A stretch of 64,000 nucleotides of DNA from Hirsutella rhossiliensis (lineage: Eukaryota > Ascomycota > Sordariomycetes > Hypocreales > Ophiocordycipitaceae): NCBI RefSeq assembly GCF_020360975.1, contig NW_025408669.1, positions 5,208,001-5,272,000 of the forward strand. Direction: 5' to 3'. A model generated the notes under the pieces. The model was not told where the DNA came from. It worked only from the letters and a program-made list of their open reading frames with translations, and did no database searches. Below are positions 48,156 to 61,911 of the stretch, in pieces. The position numbers and the translations under genes are program-made. The first letter of the stretch is position 1. Each line of letters starts with the position of its first letter.

Positions 48156-48605
48156 TATAACGACCGGTGTTATTCCTAAGGGATAAACCTATTAAGGGGT
48201 TTATATTAGTAGATATAATAGGGCGTAGTCTAAGCAATAATAAGTATATTACGTTAGTAATAAGTCGGAGGTTATAGACTATAGACTATAACTAGGTAAT
48301 TAGAATTAGAGATAGAATCGTAATAAAGATCTATATTAAAAGCTAGAGAGCTATCTATCTAAAGGAGTAAAAGTAGGTAGCTATATATACCTATAGAGAC
48401 TATCCTTAGATTATAGGCCTAGCTATAATCCCTAACGTTAGATTATATAGGGCGTAGTAATCCTATTAATCCTAGATTACTTAGATCTCTACGATCCCCT
48501 CGATCCTATATCTATTAGATAGTTATACCGACTATTTATCCGTTAGGCTATATTACGTGCTTAACGCGGTCGACCGTTAGCGGCCTAGTAGCTATAGTCG
48601 TAATA
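48156..48605 (-). repeat. LTR of the inner gypsy element (downstream end)
   Basis: 450 bp, matching 55553-56002 with scattered transitions. It is the 3' LTR on the minus strand. Confidence 0.92.
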
Positions 48606-51600
48606 TAATATCTCCCCTCCTTTTAGTCTTATCCGTAAGACCTACTATAGCTACCTTAGCCGCCGTATATAAATATACCCTTATCGCGTTATACGTAAGT
48701 ATATCGTTCCTTATTTCTTTATCTTTTTAGGATATACTACTAATAGTATATCTAGTTATATATTAAAAAATAGTTCCTAAAAAGCCTCTAAGCGCGCTAC
48801 TCTTACTAAATATATCGACTTAAGCGGAGATCCTACTAATATACTATATACTTAATACTTTAAGGTAAAGAAGACGAATTATTAGATAGCCGAAAATTCT
48901 TTACGCTATAATAATTATATTACTAGTAGTCGTCCCTATTATAATAGTATTTTAGTAGCCTCTTTTTATAAGTATCTTTTAATTTTTTCTATACGTAGTA
49001 GCTAACGTATTTCTTTTAGTAACTAAATTATTAGCGGAGTAGCGTAGGCTATATTTTAAAGAAGAGGAAGCTAGGGAAGCCTTATTAAAGCTTTAGGTAT
49101 AGCTTACGAACCTTTAGTCGTAAATATCTATCGCCGTTAATTATTTAGCTCGTATTTAAAAGATTCAGAATCGTATAAAGGAAAAGAGTTCTAAGTTATT
49201 TCGTTATAGTATCTAAGAAGTAAATACTAAGGATAGCGTTTTACCTACGCTCGATATATATAAGTATTAGGTAGTAAATAACTTATAATCGTTAGGCGTT
49301 CTTAATAAAGCGAAGTAGTCCTCGTTTAGTATTAGCGAGGAGTTTATAGATCTTAGTCCTTTAATCCCTCTTAAACCTTCTAGTAAAATTATCGAAGTAG
49401 AGAGCTATAATAGGTTAAGTACTTAAGTAGTTCCTAGGTATTCTCTTTTAGTCTATATCCTTTCTATTTAATAAGGTATTCTTATTACTAACCTTATTTT
49501 CTTATATTTAATATTTATTTAGCTTTATATTCCTAATTATTATTAACTTTGATTTTATCTTATAGTTTAGCGTTTTATAGTACTAGTTCTAATAATAAGA
49601 TATAAAATATTAGGTATATCTATATTATTATTAGTAGCGAAAGTTTATAGTTAACTTTTAAAATAGCTTTCTTAACCTTAAACGGTCTAAGTTTCTTAAA
49701 ATCTAATTTATTACTTAGTTATTTTATTTTAATATTTCGTTATACGAGGTAGACTATATCTCCCTTTTAAAAGATTAGTCCCTATAATCTTTTCCGATTA
49801 TAATAAGTAGATATTCGTTCTCTAATAAATTAAAGTTCTTATTATATTTCTTTATATAATTTTCGTAGCTAATTTACTTATTATATCGCTCGTTCCGCTT
49901 ATAGTCCTTATTAAGTAACCTTAAATACTTCTAGGTTATATCCGTAATTAGCGTATATTAGTAAGAGCTTAGTTATTTCTATAACTAAGCTATTATAAGC
50001 TAGTTATACTATTAATAGCTATTTAACTTAATCGTTTTATTTATAGCTAATATAGTATTATAAATATTATTTAAGCGTTTAGTTAAGTCGTTCTATTTAT
50101 CTATCTATTTATAAGTAATAAGCTATACTAAGCTTATATTTCGTCCTTAATTATACTATAAGAGCTTACTAAAACTTAGCTATAAATATACTTCTTTTAT
50201 TAAAGATAATCTTATTTAGTAGTTTATAATTACTAATAATAGTTCGTAGGAATATATATACTAGCTCTTCTATATTACTTACTTCTTTATATAGTAAGAA
50301 GTACCTATACTTCGTTAGTTTATTAGTAATAACGAATATACTATCGTACTTAACGTTAATTATAGGTTCTTTTAATAGTAGTAGCTTTATAATATAGTCG
50401 AAAGCTATTAAATCCTATAGTTTTTCTAGTACTAGTAGCGGTTATAATTCTCTATATAGTTTATATCGTTTAGCTTTACTTTATATATAAAGTTTATATT
50501 CTTTAATAACTTATTATACTACTTCCTTAAGCTATAGGAAGTTATATTATCGTTTAATCTATTTTATTATTCTTTAGATTCCTTAATATCTATATATTAG
50601 ATATTCGTATATATCTTATATAACTTTATCTCGTAATTTTAGTAGTATCTAGATTTTATTTTTATATATTAAAACTTCTAAATATCCTATATCGTATCCG
50701 TTTAATACTTTATATTCTTTTATCTATTTTAGGATCTTTTAGTAAGTCGAGTTATTAGGTTATACTTTAAATATTATATTTAGCTATCGTTACTAGTAGT
50801 TCCCGTTTTCGTTAATTTCTAAGAGCTATCCTTTCGCTATAGGTGCCCCTATATCGTAGTCGCTTTATAGACTAAGGGCATTAGCTTAACTATTTTTTAT
50901 TCTTTTTCTATAGATTATCTTATAATCGAATTTTAATAAGTATTCGGCCTATTAGATTTATCGTCCGTTTAACTATTACGTCGTTATAAAATATAAGATA
51001 TTCTTATAATCTATATAGACCTTAACTTTATATTTACTTCTAAGAAGGTAGTATCGAAATTCCTTAAAAGCTTAAATAATTATAAGGAATTCTTTATTAT
51101 AGATAGGGTAATTAAGTTCTACGCTATATAGCTTCTTCGAATAGAATATAATTAGTTATAGTCTTCCTTTATTATCTTTTTATCCGATTTATACTCTTAG
51201 AGTAAAGTCTAATATATTAGTTTTAAGTTCGATTTATCGTTTTAGATCGAAGGTAGTTAAGACCGGTTCTTATATAATTATAGTCTTAATATATTCGAAA
51301 GCTTCGTTAGCTTTATTGTCTTATATAAATTCTTTTTCCTTCTTTATTAAGTTATATAGTAGTACTACGATCTTTCCGAAATCTTTAATAAATCGTTAAT
51401 AGTAATTTATAAATCCTAGGAAACTTTATACGTCCTTAACGTTCTTTAATATTAGCTATTCTTTAACTAAGTTAATCTTATCTTATTATATTTATATCTC
51501 TCTTAGTAAGATCGTATATCTAAGGAAGTCTACTTCCTATATATAGAACTTACTTTTCTTTAGTTTAATTAGTAACTTTATATTTTAAAGTACGCGGAGT

Positions 51601-54600
51601 ACCTTATAGACGTGTTCTTTATATTCTTTTAGGGTATCTAAGAAGATTAGGATATTATCTAGGTATATTACTATAAAGATATCTAAGTATTCGCGTAAGA
51701 TATTATTAATTATCTATTAAAAGGTAGCTAGTATATTTATAAGTTTAAATAGTATTACTAGATATTTAAATAGTCTAAATTTCGTTCTAAAAGCTATTAT
51801 CTATTTATATCCCTTCTTTATATATATTAAGTTATAGGCGCCTTTAAGGTTAAGGGCTATAAACTATTTTTTACTATATAGTCGATCTTATAGTTCCGAT
51901 ATAAGTAGTAATAGTATTCGGTCTTTTATTATAATATCGTTTAAGCGTCTATAGTTAATAACTAGTTATAGCTTACTATTTTTCTTCGGAATAAATATAA
52001 CTAGGTAGCTTACTTTAGATATTAACGTTTATATATATCCCTTTTATAGATTCTTATTAAGGTAGTTATATAGCGTTTATAGTTACTTTTCGTTTAGGTT
52101 ATAAATCTTATAGAACGTTAGCGTTATTCTATCCTTAAGATAAATTTTATAGTCCTATTAGCTATATTTAGGTAACCCTATCTTAAGTTCTTCTTTAAAG
52201 AGTTTATTATATTTCCGGTATTTCTAAGGGATATTCTTTATTCTATCTTATAGGCTTTATTCTTTCTCTTAAGAGCTAGTTTCTCTTAACTTAAGCTCTT
52301 TATTAATTTATTTAAGGTCTTTTCTTAGAGTAGTAATAACTCTTTAGATCTTTATATTATATCCTTTATTTTATTTATATTAGATACTAGGTTATATAGC
52401 TATATTAGTTAGTATATAGGTCTTATTAGTCGATTTTATTATATCTACTAGTTCGGTTACTATTTTTATTTATATCGCTAAAGCCCGTAATAATTTACTT
52501 AAATAGTTATCCCTTTTATCTTATTTAGTAGCTAAACTATCGTAAAATTTTACTTTCTTTTAAATTTACTAGTCTTAGAAACTTATATCTTCGTCCTAAT
52601 ATAGCTAGCTAGTTCTCTAGTTAATTAGTAGGTTGCTCTCCTATAACTATAGAAGCCTTAATATAAGGTCGTATTTTTTAATATCTATAATATCGAAGTT
52701 AACTCGTTTATTATAGCCTTAGATATTAATATCGAGGTAATTAATCTCTATATTAATAATTCTATTATTATAGTTAAAGGCCTTTCCTTCGATATTCGTA
52801 AGTTTATATAGATCTTTCTTATATCTCTATATAAGTTAATAACGATTAACGACTTTAGGTAAAATATAATTACTTATCGCGCTATAGTCTAAAAGTATAT
52901 ATATATAATATCCCGCGATTTAAATATCTAATACTATTTAGTCGCTATAGCTTACTATTACTATATATAGGGTCCTTAGATCTTATTATATCGTGCTAGT
53001 CTATAGCCCTTTTATAGATAGTATACCTTATTTTTTACCTAGTCCTTATTTATTTTATTTAGGTATTCTTCTTTAATTTATTATTTATATCGTTTCTTTA
53101 TATTTTCGTTATATAGTATTATATTAGGGCTTAAGAGACTAATTTCTTATAGCTAATTAAAGATTTCTTATTTCTTAATACTATATCGTTTATATTATAC
53201 TACTTTATAGTTAATTATATACTATACTTCGTAATTCTATTTATTTTCGTACTAAAGATTAAGTTTTCGTTTAGCGTCTTTTTATTTTTCGCGTAGTATT
53301 TCTATATCGATTTTTCCTTAGTTAAATACGGCTTATAGCCTTTATATATATTACTAATAATCTTTTAGTATACCGTTATATCGTTTATACTATACTTATG
53401 CTTTTTTATATTTATAAACTCTATAGTTTAAGTATATATATTTATTATAATCTTCTTTATTATATTTAGTTTATTACGTAAGTCTTTAAAAGATTAATAG
53501 TTTAGATACCTTAAAGCGAGTAGCGCTATACTATTCCTTTATTTTAGCGTATTTATAGATTTTATATATCTCTAAAAGATATCTCGTTAATAAACCGTAA
53601 TTATCGCGGCATTTAAGTAGTATACCGTAATTAGGTTTTAATAATATAACTTAGTTATTTAGGTAGCGTTAATCGATTTTCTAGTAGTTTAGTTCTATAC
53701 TTAAGTAGGGTTTTAAAAGTACTTATCCCTTAAACCTAATTAAGAAGGCATTATATTATGCCTTTATCTAAAAGTATATTATATAATCTAGGTAGACGTA
53801 TAATATCTATAAAATATACTTATAGTACTTATAAGTAGTATTTATAGATCGTCTTTAAATTCTCCTTATAGTTACTATTTTCGTTATAGAGCTATAAAGG
53901 TATTAACTATAGCGATAGCTATAGTATAGTCTCCTTTACGTAGTACTAGTTAATATCGAATTAATATAGCTTATTAGTTTTCCGTAAGAATTTAAGGCGT
54001 TTATTAGGTTTTAATTTTAAGTATTTCTTTAAATTCTTTAAAGTATAAAGCGTGTTCTCTAATCGTAGTATTCTCCCTTAATAATAAGGGTAGTAGTATA
54101 AGTTTATTCTTATCTTCCGTTTCTCTAGGTATTTCTTATTCTTTAAAGCTTATATTATCGATACTTTATTATTCCTCCTTAAGTTATTATCTAAGTTTCG
54201 TAAGTATAAGGGCTATATCTATATCTTTTTTATTATATTATTTATAGACTACCTATTATTATTATTAATTTTTATTTTATATATCTTCTTAGAATCGTTT
54301 GCCGTTCTTCTTAATCTAGTTTTAAGAGACTCCTTTAAGATAGGGGTATTTTAGTTCTATAAATTTAACTTATTTCTATATTTTAAGATCCCTTTATTAT
54401 ATTATTATAAGGGTTTTCTTTAGTTACTTTAAGAACTATCTAGTACTGTTTTTATCGCTTAAGTATACTATATATTTATTATTATAGTATATAGTTTAAC
54501 TAAGGAGTTTATACTTTAGTTCCTATCTATTAGTAGCGTTTAAGTGTTTCTTACCTTCTAGGGCTAGTACCTAGTAGGTTTTCTTCTCCTTATAAGGTTA

Positions 54601-55552
54601 TTTATATTCTTTAAAGTAATATCTAAGTTTTCTATAGTTAAAATACTTTCCTTTACTTTTCTATATTATATTTAGATCTATCTTACCTAGGTTAGTTATA
54701 TAGGTATAGGTAATAAGAGTTTCGCGCTTCTTTTTATAGTTAGCGCGTCGGTTAAAGTTATTTCTATAGGAAGGGTTTTAGTTTCCTCTTCCTTATTTCT
54801 TTTCTTAGCGTTACGTATACTATCTATTATTAATTCGTACTACTATAGTAATATAGTCCGAGAGGTTATTAAGTCGATTTTCCTTATAGAGCTCGTCCTT
54901 AACTTCTTCTTTAAGCTTATTATAAAATCGTAATATAAGAGGTTCGTTGTCTTAATTAAGCTTTAAGGTAACTTAACGGAACTTTATAGTATAATCCGAT
55001 ACTAAGATCCTTTATTAAAGTTCTCGAAGTTTTTATTTAGCTTCTTATTCCTCGTTAGTTATTCCGAATACCTTTATAATAGCTTCTTTAAATCCTTAGA
55101 AACTAGTAAAGACTTTATCTATTTTATTATCTTATTATACTAGTTAGTTATCGAGAAAGTCCCTTATAATAGGTCTAAACTAAGCGAGTACTATTTTAGA
55201 TAAATAATTTCCTATATAGAGTACCTTTTCGACTAAGTCTAAAAGTTTAGTAAGGTAAACCTAGTAGTAGGCCTTAAGTTAGGTAAGAAAGTCTCGAAGC
55301 GTGCTATAAGTACCGTTAAATAGTCCTAGCTATTTTAGTTTAACTACTTTTTTAAGGTCCCTAACTTATCTATTACCTCCTCCGTTCCTAAGTAACTATA
55401 CCTTATATCGAAGGGTAATAATCTCGCGTATTATATCCTAAGGCGATATAGTAGCTCTAGAGTTAGTTAATCTAGTTTACTATATAGGTATATTAATAGT
55501 TATAATATTACTTAAAGTAACGCGGTATTATATTAAATAAGAGCTTTTAACG
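48606..55552 (-). pseudogene. Inner gypsy gag-pol remnant
   Basis: On the minus strand, near 54652-54605, the gag knuckle reads YFNYRKLRYYFKEY, i.e. C-X2-C-X4-H-X4-C with all four ligands now Tyr. The RT near 51690-51640 reads ILREYLDIFIVIYLDNILIF, with Asn for the second catalytic Asp. Integrase near 50350-50190 reads YDSIFVITNKLTKYRYFLLY followed by KEVSNIEELVYIFLRTII, where the family has V-D-R-L-T-K. TAG/TAA stops are frequent. This is a typical Ty3/gypsy pol; I did not find a chromodomain. Confidence 0.82.
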
Positions 55553-56002
55553 TATAACGACTAGTATTATTCCTAAGGGATAAACCTATTAAGGGGTTTA
55601 TATTAGTAGATATAATAAGGCGTAGTCTAAGTAATAATAAGTATATTACGTTAGTAATAAGTTAGAGGTTATAGACTATAGACTATAACTAAGTAATTAA
55701 AATTAAAGATAGAATCGTAATAAAGATCTATATTAAAAGCTAGAGAGCTATCTATCTAGAGGAGTAAAAGTAAGTAGCTATATATACCTATAAAGACTAT
55801 CCTTAGATTATAGGCCTAGCTATAATCCCTAACGTTAGATCGTATAGGGCGTAGTAATCTTATTAATCTTAGATTACTTAGATCTCTACGATCCCCTTAA
55901 TCCTATATCTATTAGATAGTCGTGCTAACTATTTATCTATTAAGCTATATTATATACTTAACGTAGTCGACCGTTAGCGGCTTAGTAGCCGTAGTTATAA
56001 TA
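55553..56002 (-). repeat. LTR of the inner gypsy element (upstream end)
   Basis: Partner of 48156-48605 and the 5' LTR on the minus strand. Confidence 0.92.
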
Positions 56003-56007
56003 AGCGG

Positions 56008-59000
56008 GGACTAGGCGGCCCTATAAGTATATAGTCTTTAGAATTATCTAAACTACCCGCCCTATCTCCCTTTTATCCGTTTTACTTACTAGCTAATCTT
56101 ACTTATAGCGGGATAGCGCGTTAGGCACCGCTACTAGCCTCCTTAGCTAGAACTTTAGTATAAAGTTATAAGATATAAGCTTTATCGCTTATTAGCTTTA
56201 TATCTTATTTAACTTCTTTTTTATTATAAAGTACCTTAGGTTATTATAGTTAGTTAGTACTATAAAGGCAGGTATATTTTAGAGTTTTACTCCTTAGAAG
56301 TCTAGGTACTATATAATTATAAGTATCTCTTTATCGTAGATTAAGTAGTTATACTTTACTAGGTTTAGTCTCTTAAAAAGAATCCTACTAGGTATTATAT
56401 ACCGTTTAGCCCTACCTATATTAGCGCCCCCCCTATTATATATTTAAAATAGTCCGCCTTTAAGTATATTTCTCTTTTTAGGTTATAGAGTTATAATACT
56501 AAGGCGTTATAGAAAGCGTTTTAAATAAACTTAAACGCTACTTAGTACTTATTTATCTACTTAAAGATCGCGCCTTTCTTATAAAGACCGTTTAAGTATA
56601 CTAATACCTCTATATAGAGTAATATAAAGGCCTAGTAGTAGTTTATAAAGCTAAGAAAGCTCTAGACTCTTTTTATATTCTAAGGTACCCGCTATATCTA
56701 TATTACCTAGATCTTTTCTAAGTTATATTAAACCTTACCCCTTACCTATATAATAAAGCCTAGGTACTTAACCTCTTTTATTATAAAGTTATACTTTCTT
56801 AGGTTTAATATTAAGCCCGCCTTTTATAGCTTTTAAAGTACCTTTACTACCTTCTCTTAATAGTCTTAGAGAGACCCTAATAAGTAGATTAAGATATTAT
56901 CTATATATACTATAACGAACTTATATAGGTATTCCCTTAGTACCTTATTAATATATTATTAGAAGGTAGCTAGCGTCCCTATTAAGCTAAATAAGTATAC
57001 TTACTACTTAAATAATTTAAACCTTATTTAAAAAGCTATCTTAAACTTATAGCCCTTTATTATTTAAATCTTATAAAACGCCGCTATAACGTTAAGCTTT
57101 ATAAACTACTTTACCTTTATAAGTATCTATAGTATCTCTATAATTAAAGGTAGCGCGTACCTATCCCTCTTTATAATTATATTTAAGGCTTAGTAGTTAT
57201 AGTAAAATTATAAGCGACCGTTTAACTTTTAGGTAAAGAGTACTAGGGCTATAGCTAAGGAGCTACTTAAGCGGATTACGTTTACCTTTATTAACTTACT
57301 TAAAGTCTTCCTTAGTACTAAGAGTTCCTCCCTTAATATATCGTAGAGGGGTCCCTATAATAAGGGGGGCTCTACCTTATCTTTATCTAGTATTAGGTTA
57401 ATCTTATAGTCTACCCCTAGCCTATATAGGGGTATCTCTAAAGCCTTCTCTAGTATAAATAGGTCTAGGTATATATCTAGCGCTTACTTTAAGATATAGT
57501 CCGCTAGGTCTACCGCTATCTTTAGCTAAAGTACTCTCTCTATATCCTTTATTATAATCGCTTAGATATTAACTATTCTTTACTTTCTCTTATTATCCCT
57601 TACCGCCCTCTTCCTTTAATATTCCGCTATAAATACTACTATACTAACGATCTTTACCCCTTAGATCTATTCTACCTTCTTTATTACTTCCGATCCTTAT
57701 AGGCCTATTTAGATCTTAGCCTTACTATACTAAATCTAATCCCTTACTATATTATATATTACTTAGTTCTTTTTTATTTATAGCCTTCCTAGGAATATAT
57801 TATAGCTTAGCCTAGTAACTATATATATAAAGGTTTACTTTATATAGCTATTAATATCTATCTTAAATACTATAATTCCTTTTATTTATAAGGCTAAAGT
57901 ATCTTTTAAGAATAGCCTTAATTATCTTCTCCTCTTATTAGCAAGAGGTATCTATAGCTTCTTTACTACCCTCTCGCTTACTATAGTATAGTAATTATAG
58001 CTAGTATCTATAAGCGTATTAAGTCCCTTCTTCTTATTAATACTTACCCTTAGTACTACTAGGCCTAGCGTAAGATAGTCCCTTATTAACTTCTAAGCTT
58101 TTTATTATTTTTCTTTTACCCTTAGCGCTTAACTTTATACTAAGATTCCCCTTTTTCTAAGTTATTATTATCCTTAGCGTCCCTCTCTTCCTTTATTACG
58201 CCCGCCCTTTAAGGTTCCTATCTCCTCTTCTTATAATAGAGCGCGATATATCCTTTAACTTTATAGTTAAAGTATATCTAATTCTTTAGCTAGCTCTACC
58301 CCTCCCTTTATCTATTTAAGGTATTAATACTAGTTATTAAGGTATCTTTATTTTTATCCTTTCTTTCTTAAAGGTATATATCCGCTAGTCTCCTTAAGTT
58401 TAAGGGGGGTTATTTTATTTACTAAACCCTTTCTAGCTTAGCCGCTATTTACGCTACCTAATTAATATAAGCGGCGAAGCTTAATATAGGGAGGTCGATT
58501 ATAGCTAACGCCTTATAAAGCCGGATTCCTAGAGCCCCTTCTAGGAAGACGATCTAAACGTTATATAGCTAGGACCCGCCTCCGGCCTTAAAGAGTCTTT
58601 ACTTAAACTTTAAGAGGAATACTATAAACGTTTAACCTTCCCTTTATTTTATTATTTAAATCGCCGCCGCTATATATAACTAGATATCTACGTTAAGGTA
58701 AGTTAAGTTAAGGTACTTTAGGAATTCCTTTTAATTATAGCCCCTCTCTACCTTTATTTTATAGTATATAGCGACCGTTTATTATAGCCTAGCGTTTAGG
58801 TAGTTATAGATAAGGTAGAAGATTTCCCTTAAGCTTAAGAAGAATTCTTTATCGATCTTATACTTCTCCTATATATATTATACTTATAAGGTATAGTACT
58901 ATTATTATCCGTTAAATTTTCCTAGGCTTAAGAGAAGCTTCTTATAGCTATTCTTCCTTACTACTTCCCCCTTAGTCGTAGGCATCGCTGCCCCCCTTAT

Positions 59001-59346
59001 CGCCCTTAAGGGCGGTATTAAACTACCTACCCTACCCTTAGCCCCCTCCTATATACCCGTTTATATCGGTTTATCTATTCTTTAGTATATCCTTTTAATC
59101 TAGCCGATTAGTTCCTATATTTATAGTTAGCTCTATATTACTTAATACCTTATCTCTACCTCTCTTACTTATAGCGAGAGTATCGCTTACTTTATTATTA
59201 GCTAGGCGTCTAGCCCTCCTATCGCTACTCCTTATTATCCTTAGGCCTATTCTCCCTCCTTTAGGTCGTTAGGATATTTATATTATATCCTTTTAGTCCG
59301 ATCTCTCTCTAGGCTTTATAGCTTTATTTAAAAGGAGCTTTAAATA
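56008..59346 (-). pseudogene. Outer gypsy element: gag, protease and RT half
   Basis: On the minus strand the gag zinc knuckle near 58275-58215 reads YFNYKVKGYIALYY, a CCHC knuckle with Cys and His turned to Tyr. RT near 56980-56800 reads VLREYLYKFVIVYIDNILIY, again with Asn in the Y-[IV]-D-D box, and then AGLILNLRKYNFIIKEVKYL. The frame is broken by TAG/TAA. The break with the integrase half is the inner element's target site at 56003-56007. Confidence 0.78.
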
Positions 59347-59603
59347 TATTAAGGGCTAGTATATACTTAGTATAGTAGTATAGGGCCGAATAATTATTTA
59401 TTTAAAGCTAAGGAGAAAGGAGGAAAACTTTATCTTAGTTACGACGGTTATCTATCTTCCTTAGTCCTTAGCTTAACCTATATTTAAGTGCTATTTAGCC
59501 TAAGTTTAAGTCGAGCTCTACTTATATATAGGTTTACTTCGGCCCGACTTTAGTACGGTCGCTATAGTATAACCTTAGCCTTTTATAGGTATAGCCTATA
59601 ACA
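59347..59603 (-). repeat. LTR of the outer gypsy element (upstream end)
   Basis: Partner of 44888-45144 and the 5' LTR on the minus strand; it ends ACA, directly before CCTTA. Confidence 0.9.
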
Positions 59604-59608
59604 CCTTA

Positions 59609-61725
59609 TATTATTTTTAATCTAGCTATTATTAGAGTATATAAAATATAATAAGATAATACTTTTAGTTATAGGTAACTAGATTATTAATATAACTAAA
59701 GCCCTTATTTATTTAAAAGCCTAGTAGTATAGAAAATTAATTCTAGAGATTAAACCCTTTAACTTTAATTTAATAATACTAAGTATAGACTAATAACCCT
59801 ATAGGCTATAAAATCTTAAGGCTAGTAGTTAAACTCTATTAAACGTATATATATTAGCGTAATTAAGTAAGGGCGTAGTAAAGAGCCGGTTAATTACGGC
59901 CGGATCTAAAGTAGTACGCTAAGGAGGCTATAAAGGAGTACTATAATAATTTATAGAGATAAAAGAAAGCCTATTAAGATAACTTTATTATTAAAGGGAG
60001 TAATATCTAAAGGGCTACTAAGTATCTAAAGCTTAGTATAGAGATAATAGATAATAAGATGCCCCCGCTAAAATAAGCTAATAGCTCGATTACTAAAAGT
60101 AAGGGCGAGTAAGCTAAGGAACTCCTAAGTACCTTCTTTCTACCTCTACTAACTAAGATTAAGCTAGAGGGTAAACGTCTATAAAGATAAGAAATAGCTA
60201 TACTAAACCTTACCTTATAAGAGATTAAGGAGAAGGTAATAGTAGTAAAGCCTTAGAAAGCGCCTAGTAAGGATAGCCTTCCTATAATTATATAAAAGAA
60301 GCTCTAATATATAGTTAAGTACTAAGTATAAATACTCTTTAGCTTATTACTTTAAGAGGGCGTTATACCTTATTAATAGTAAATAGCTAAGATTATTCCT
60401 TTAAGGAAACTAAATAAAAGAGATTATACCTTAGCTAAAGTATAGCGACTAATTTCTCTCTTATTAACGCTTAGTAAAATCCTAGAAGTAGTTATTATAA
60501 AATATATTAGCTATATAGTAAATGCTTAAGGGCTTTTACCTATAAACTACTTTAGTATATAAAAGTATAAGTCTATAAATTAAGTACTTATACTTTTATA
60601 AGAGCGGATCTATAAGGCCTAGAAAATAAGTAAAGTACTTAGCTTTATTAGCTTTAACGTTAAAGGTATATATAATAAAGTATATAAAGAGCGAATACTC
60701 AAAAGTATAAAAGCCTAAGGTATCCTAAGTTATTTAATTAAGTAAATAGATATATTTTACTTAAGATAGACCGCGTTAGTAGTTATTAATAGGTATATAT
60801 CTAAGTAATAAACCTTACTATAGGCCGGCCTACCTTAAGGATCCCCTTTATCGCTAGTAGCTATTCTTTTCTTTAATATAGACTTAATATAAAGATAGAT
60901 TAATAATAATAGTAGCTCTATTGCCTTTATAAATAATTACTTTACCTAGGTTATAAAGCTAATATTAAAGTTAAATAAAGATAGTATTTAATTAATTATT
61001 AATAAGGCGCTTAATTAAGAGAAGTATAGTAGTACTGTATTTAAAGTAAAGAAGATATTTATTATTTACTTTATATATATCGCGGAGTATAATAGTAACC
61101 TACCTCTTATTATTAAAGGAAATTATATTAAGCTAAATAGTAATATAAAGTTATTAGAAGTTATTATAGATAAAGTACTTTACTTTAAAGAGTATATTAC
61201 TAAAGTAGCCGCTAAAGGGCATTCTATAGCTATATACTTAAAACGACTAAAGATAGCCTTACTATAAATAGTAAGGTAACTATTTATAGTAATAATAGTA
61301 CTAGCTATAAACTATACCTTAAATATATAGTTATATATATATAAGGTAAAAGAAGTATCGTAAATTAATAGGGCTTAGTAAATTAAAGCTTAAGCTATTA
61401 TAAGAGGCTTTTATATAGTAGTAATAGTAGTAGCTAAGGCTAAGGCTAGTATATAATTATATTAAGAATAGTATAATTAAGCGGTAGCGAAATTCTAAAT
61501 AAAGATATAAACGCTCTTAAAGATATATCCTTTAATATTATTAAGGCTTAAGCTAAATAAGAGGTATATATTGCTAATATAAAAGCTCGCTTTAGTAATA
61601 AGAAGACTAAATACTAAACGCTTAAAAGTTATTTATAAGTTTATATTAGCGCTATAAGATAAATAAGTATAAGTAATATATAAAGTAAACTAAGTAAAGG
61701 TATTAAAGTTAGATAACTTAAAGGA
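59609..61725 (+). pseudogene. Tad-like LINE reverse transcriptase remnant
   Basis: The + strand carries a LINE ORF2. Near 60250-60300 I read KAPSKDSLPI, the RIPed form of the K.PG.DG.P motif; near 60440 RLISLLLTLSKILEAVI; near 60640 FISFNVKGAYNKV, where family members have D-[VI]-x-G-A-[FY]-[DN]; near 60820 GLP.GSPLSP, intact apart from one stop; and near 60925 AFINNYF, with both catalytic Asp of the F-x-D-D box now Asn. The LINE is cut at 61725 by the chromodomain gypsy copy. Its C-terminal part is not in the window; the LINE tail at 24674-25640 need not be from the same copy. Confidence 0.8.
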
Positions 61726-61911
61726 TATAAGAGTCTTTAACTATTATAGGTTATAGGCTTAAGCTATAGCTTAAGCTATATAGTTATATATAGAGGGCTA
61801 GATCCTATATATATATATATAGGCTAGCCGCGTATAAGAAAGCTCTATATAGCTTATTAATATTATCTTATAAATAGTACCTATATATATACCTCTACTT
61901 ACTCCGTAATA
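61726..61911 (+). repeat. 5' LTR of the second chromodomain element copy
   Basis: 186 bp, the same length as 17393-17578, starting TATAAGAG and ending GTAATA where the first copy has GTGACA. Confidence 0.88.

Larger units (their letters stand above)
48156..56002 (-). mobile_element. Inner gypsy element nested in the outer one, RIPed
   Basis: LTRs of 450 bp lie at 48156-48605 and 55553-56002, with the 5-bp duplication AGCGG at 48151-48155 and 56003-56007. The length is 7.85 kb. LTRs start TATAACGAC and end ATA, the expected RIP forms of TG...CA. Coding is on the minus strand: gag zinc knuckle near 54.6 kb, RT near 51.6 kb, integrase near 50.2 kb. Confidence 0.9.
44888..59603 (-). mobile_element. 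Outer gypsy element, RIPed, with another element nested in it
   Basis: LTRs of 257 bp lie at 44888-45144 and 59347-59603, with the 5-bp duplication CCTTA at 44883-44887 and 59604-59608. The right LTR ends in ACA, the left in ATA, showing CA-to-TA change at the LTR end. Coding is on the minus strand, with gag towards the right end and integrase towards the left. Removing the inner element (48156-56002) leaves about 6.9 kb, a normal gypsy size. Confidence 0.88.
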
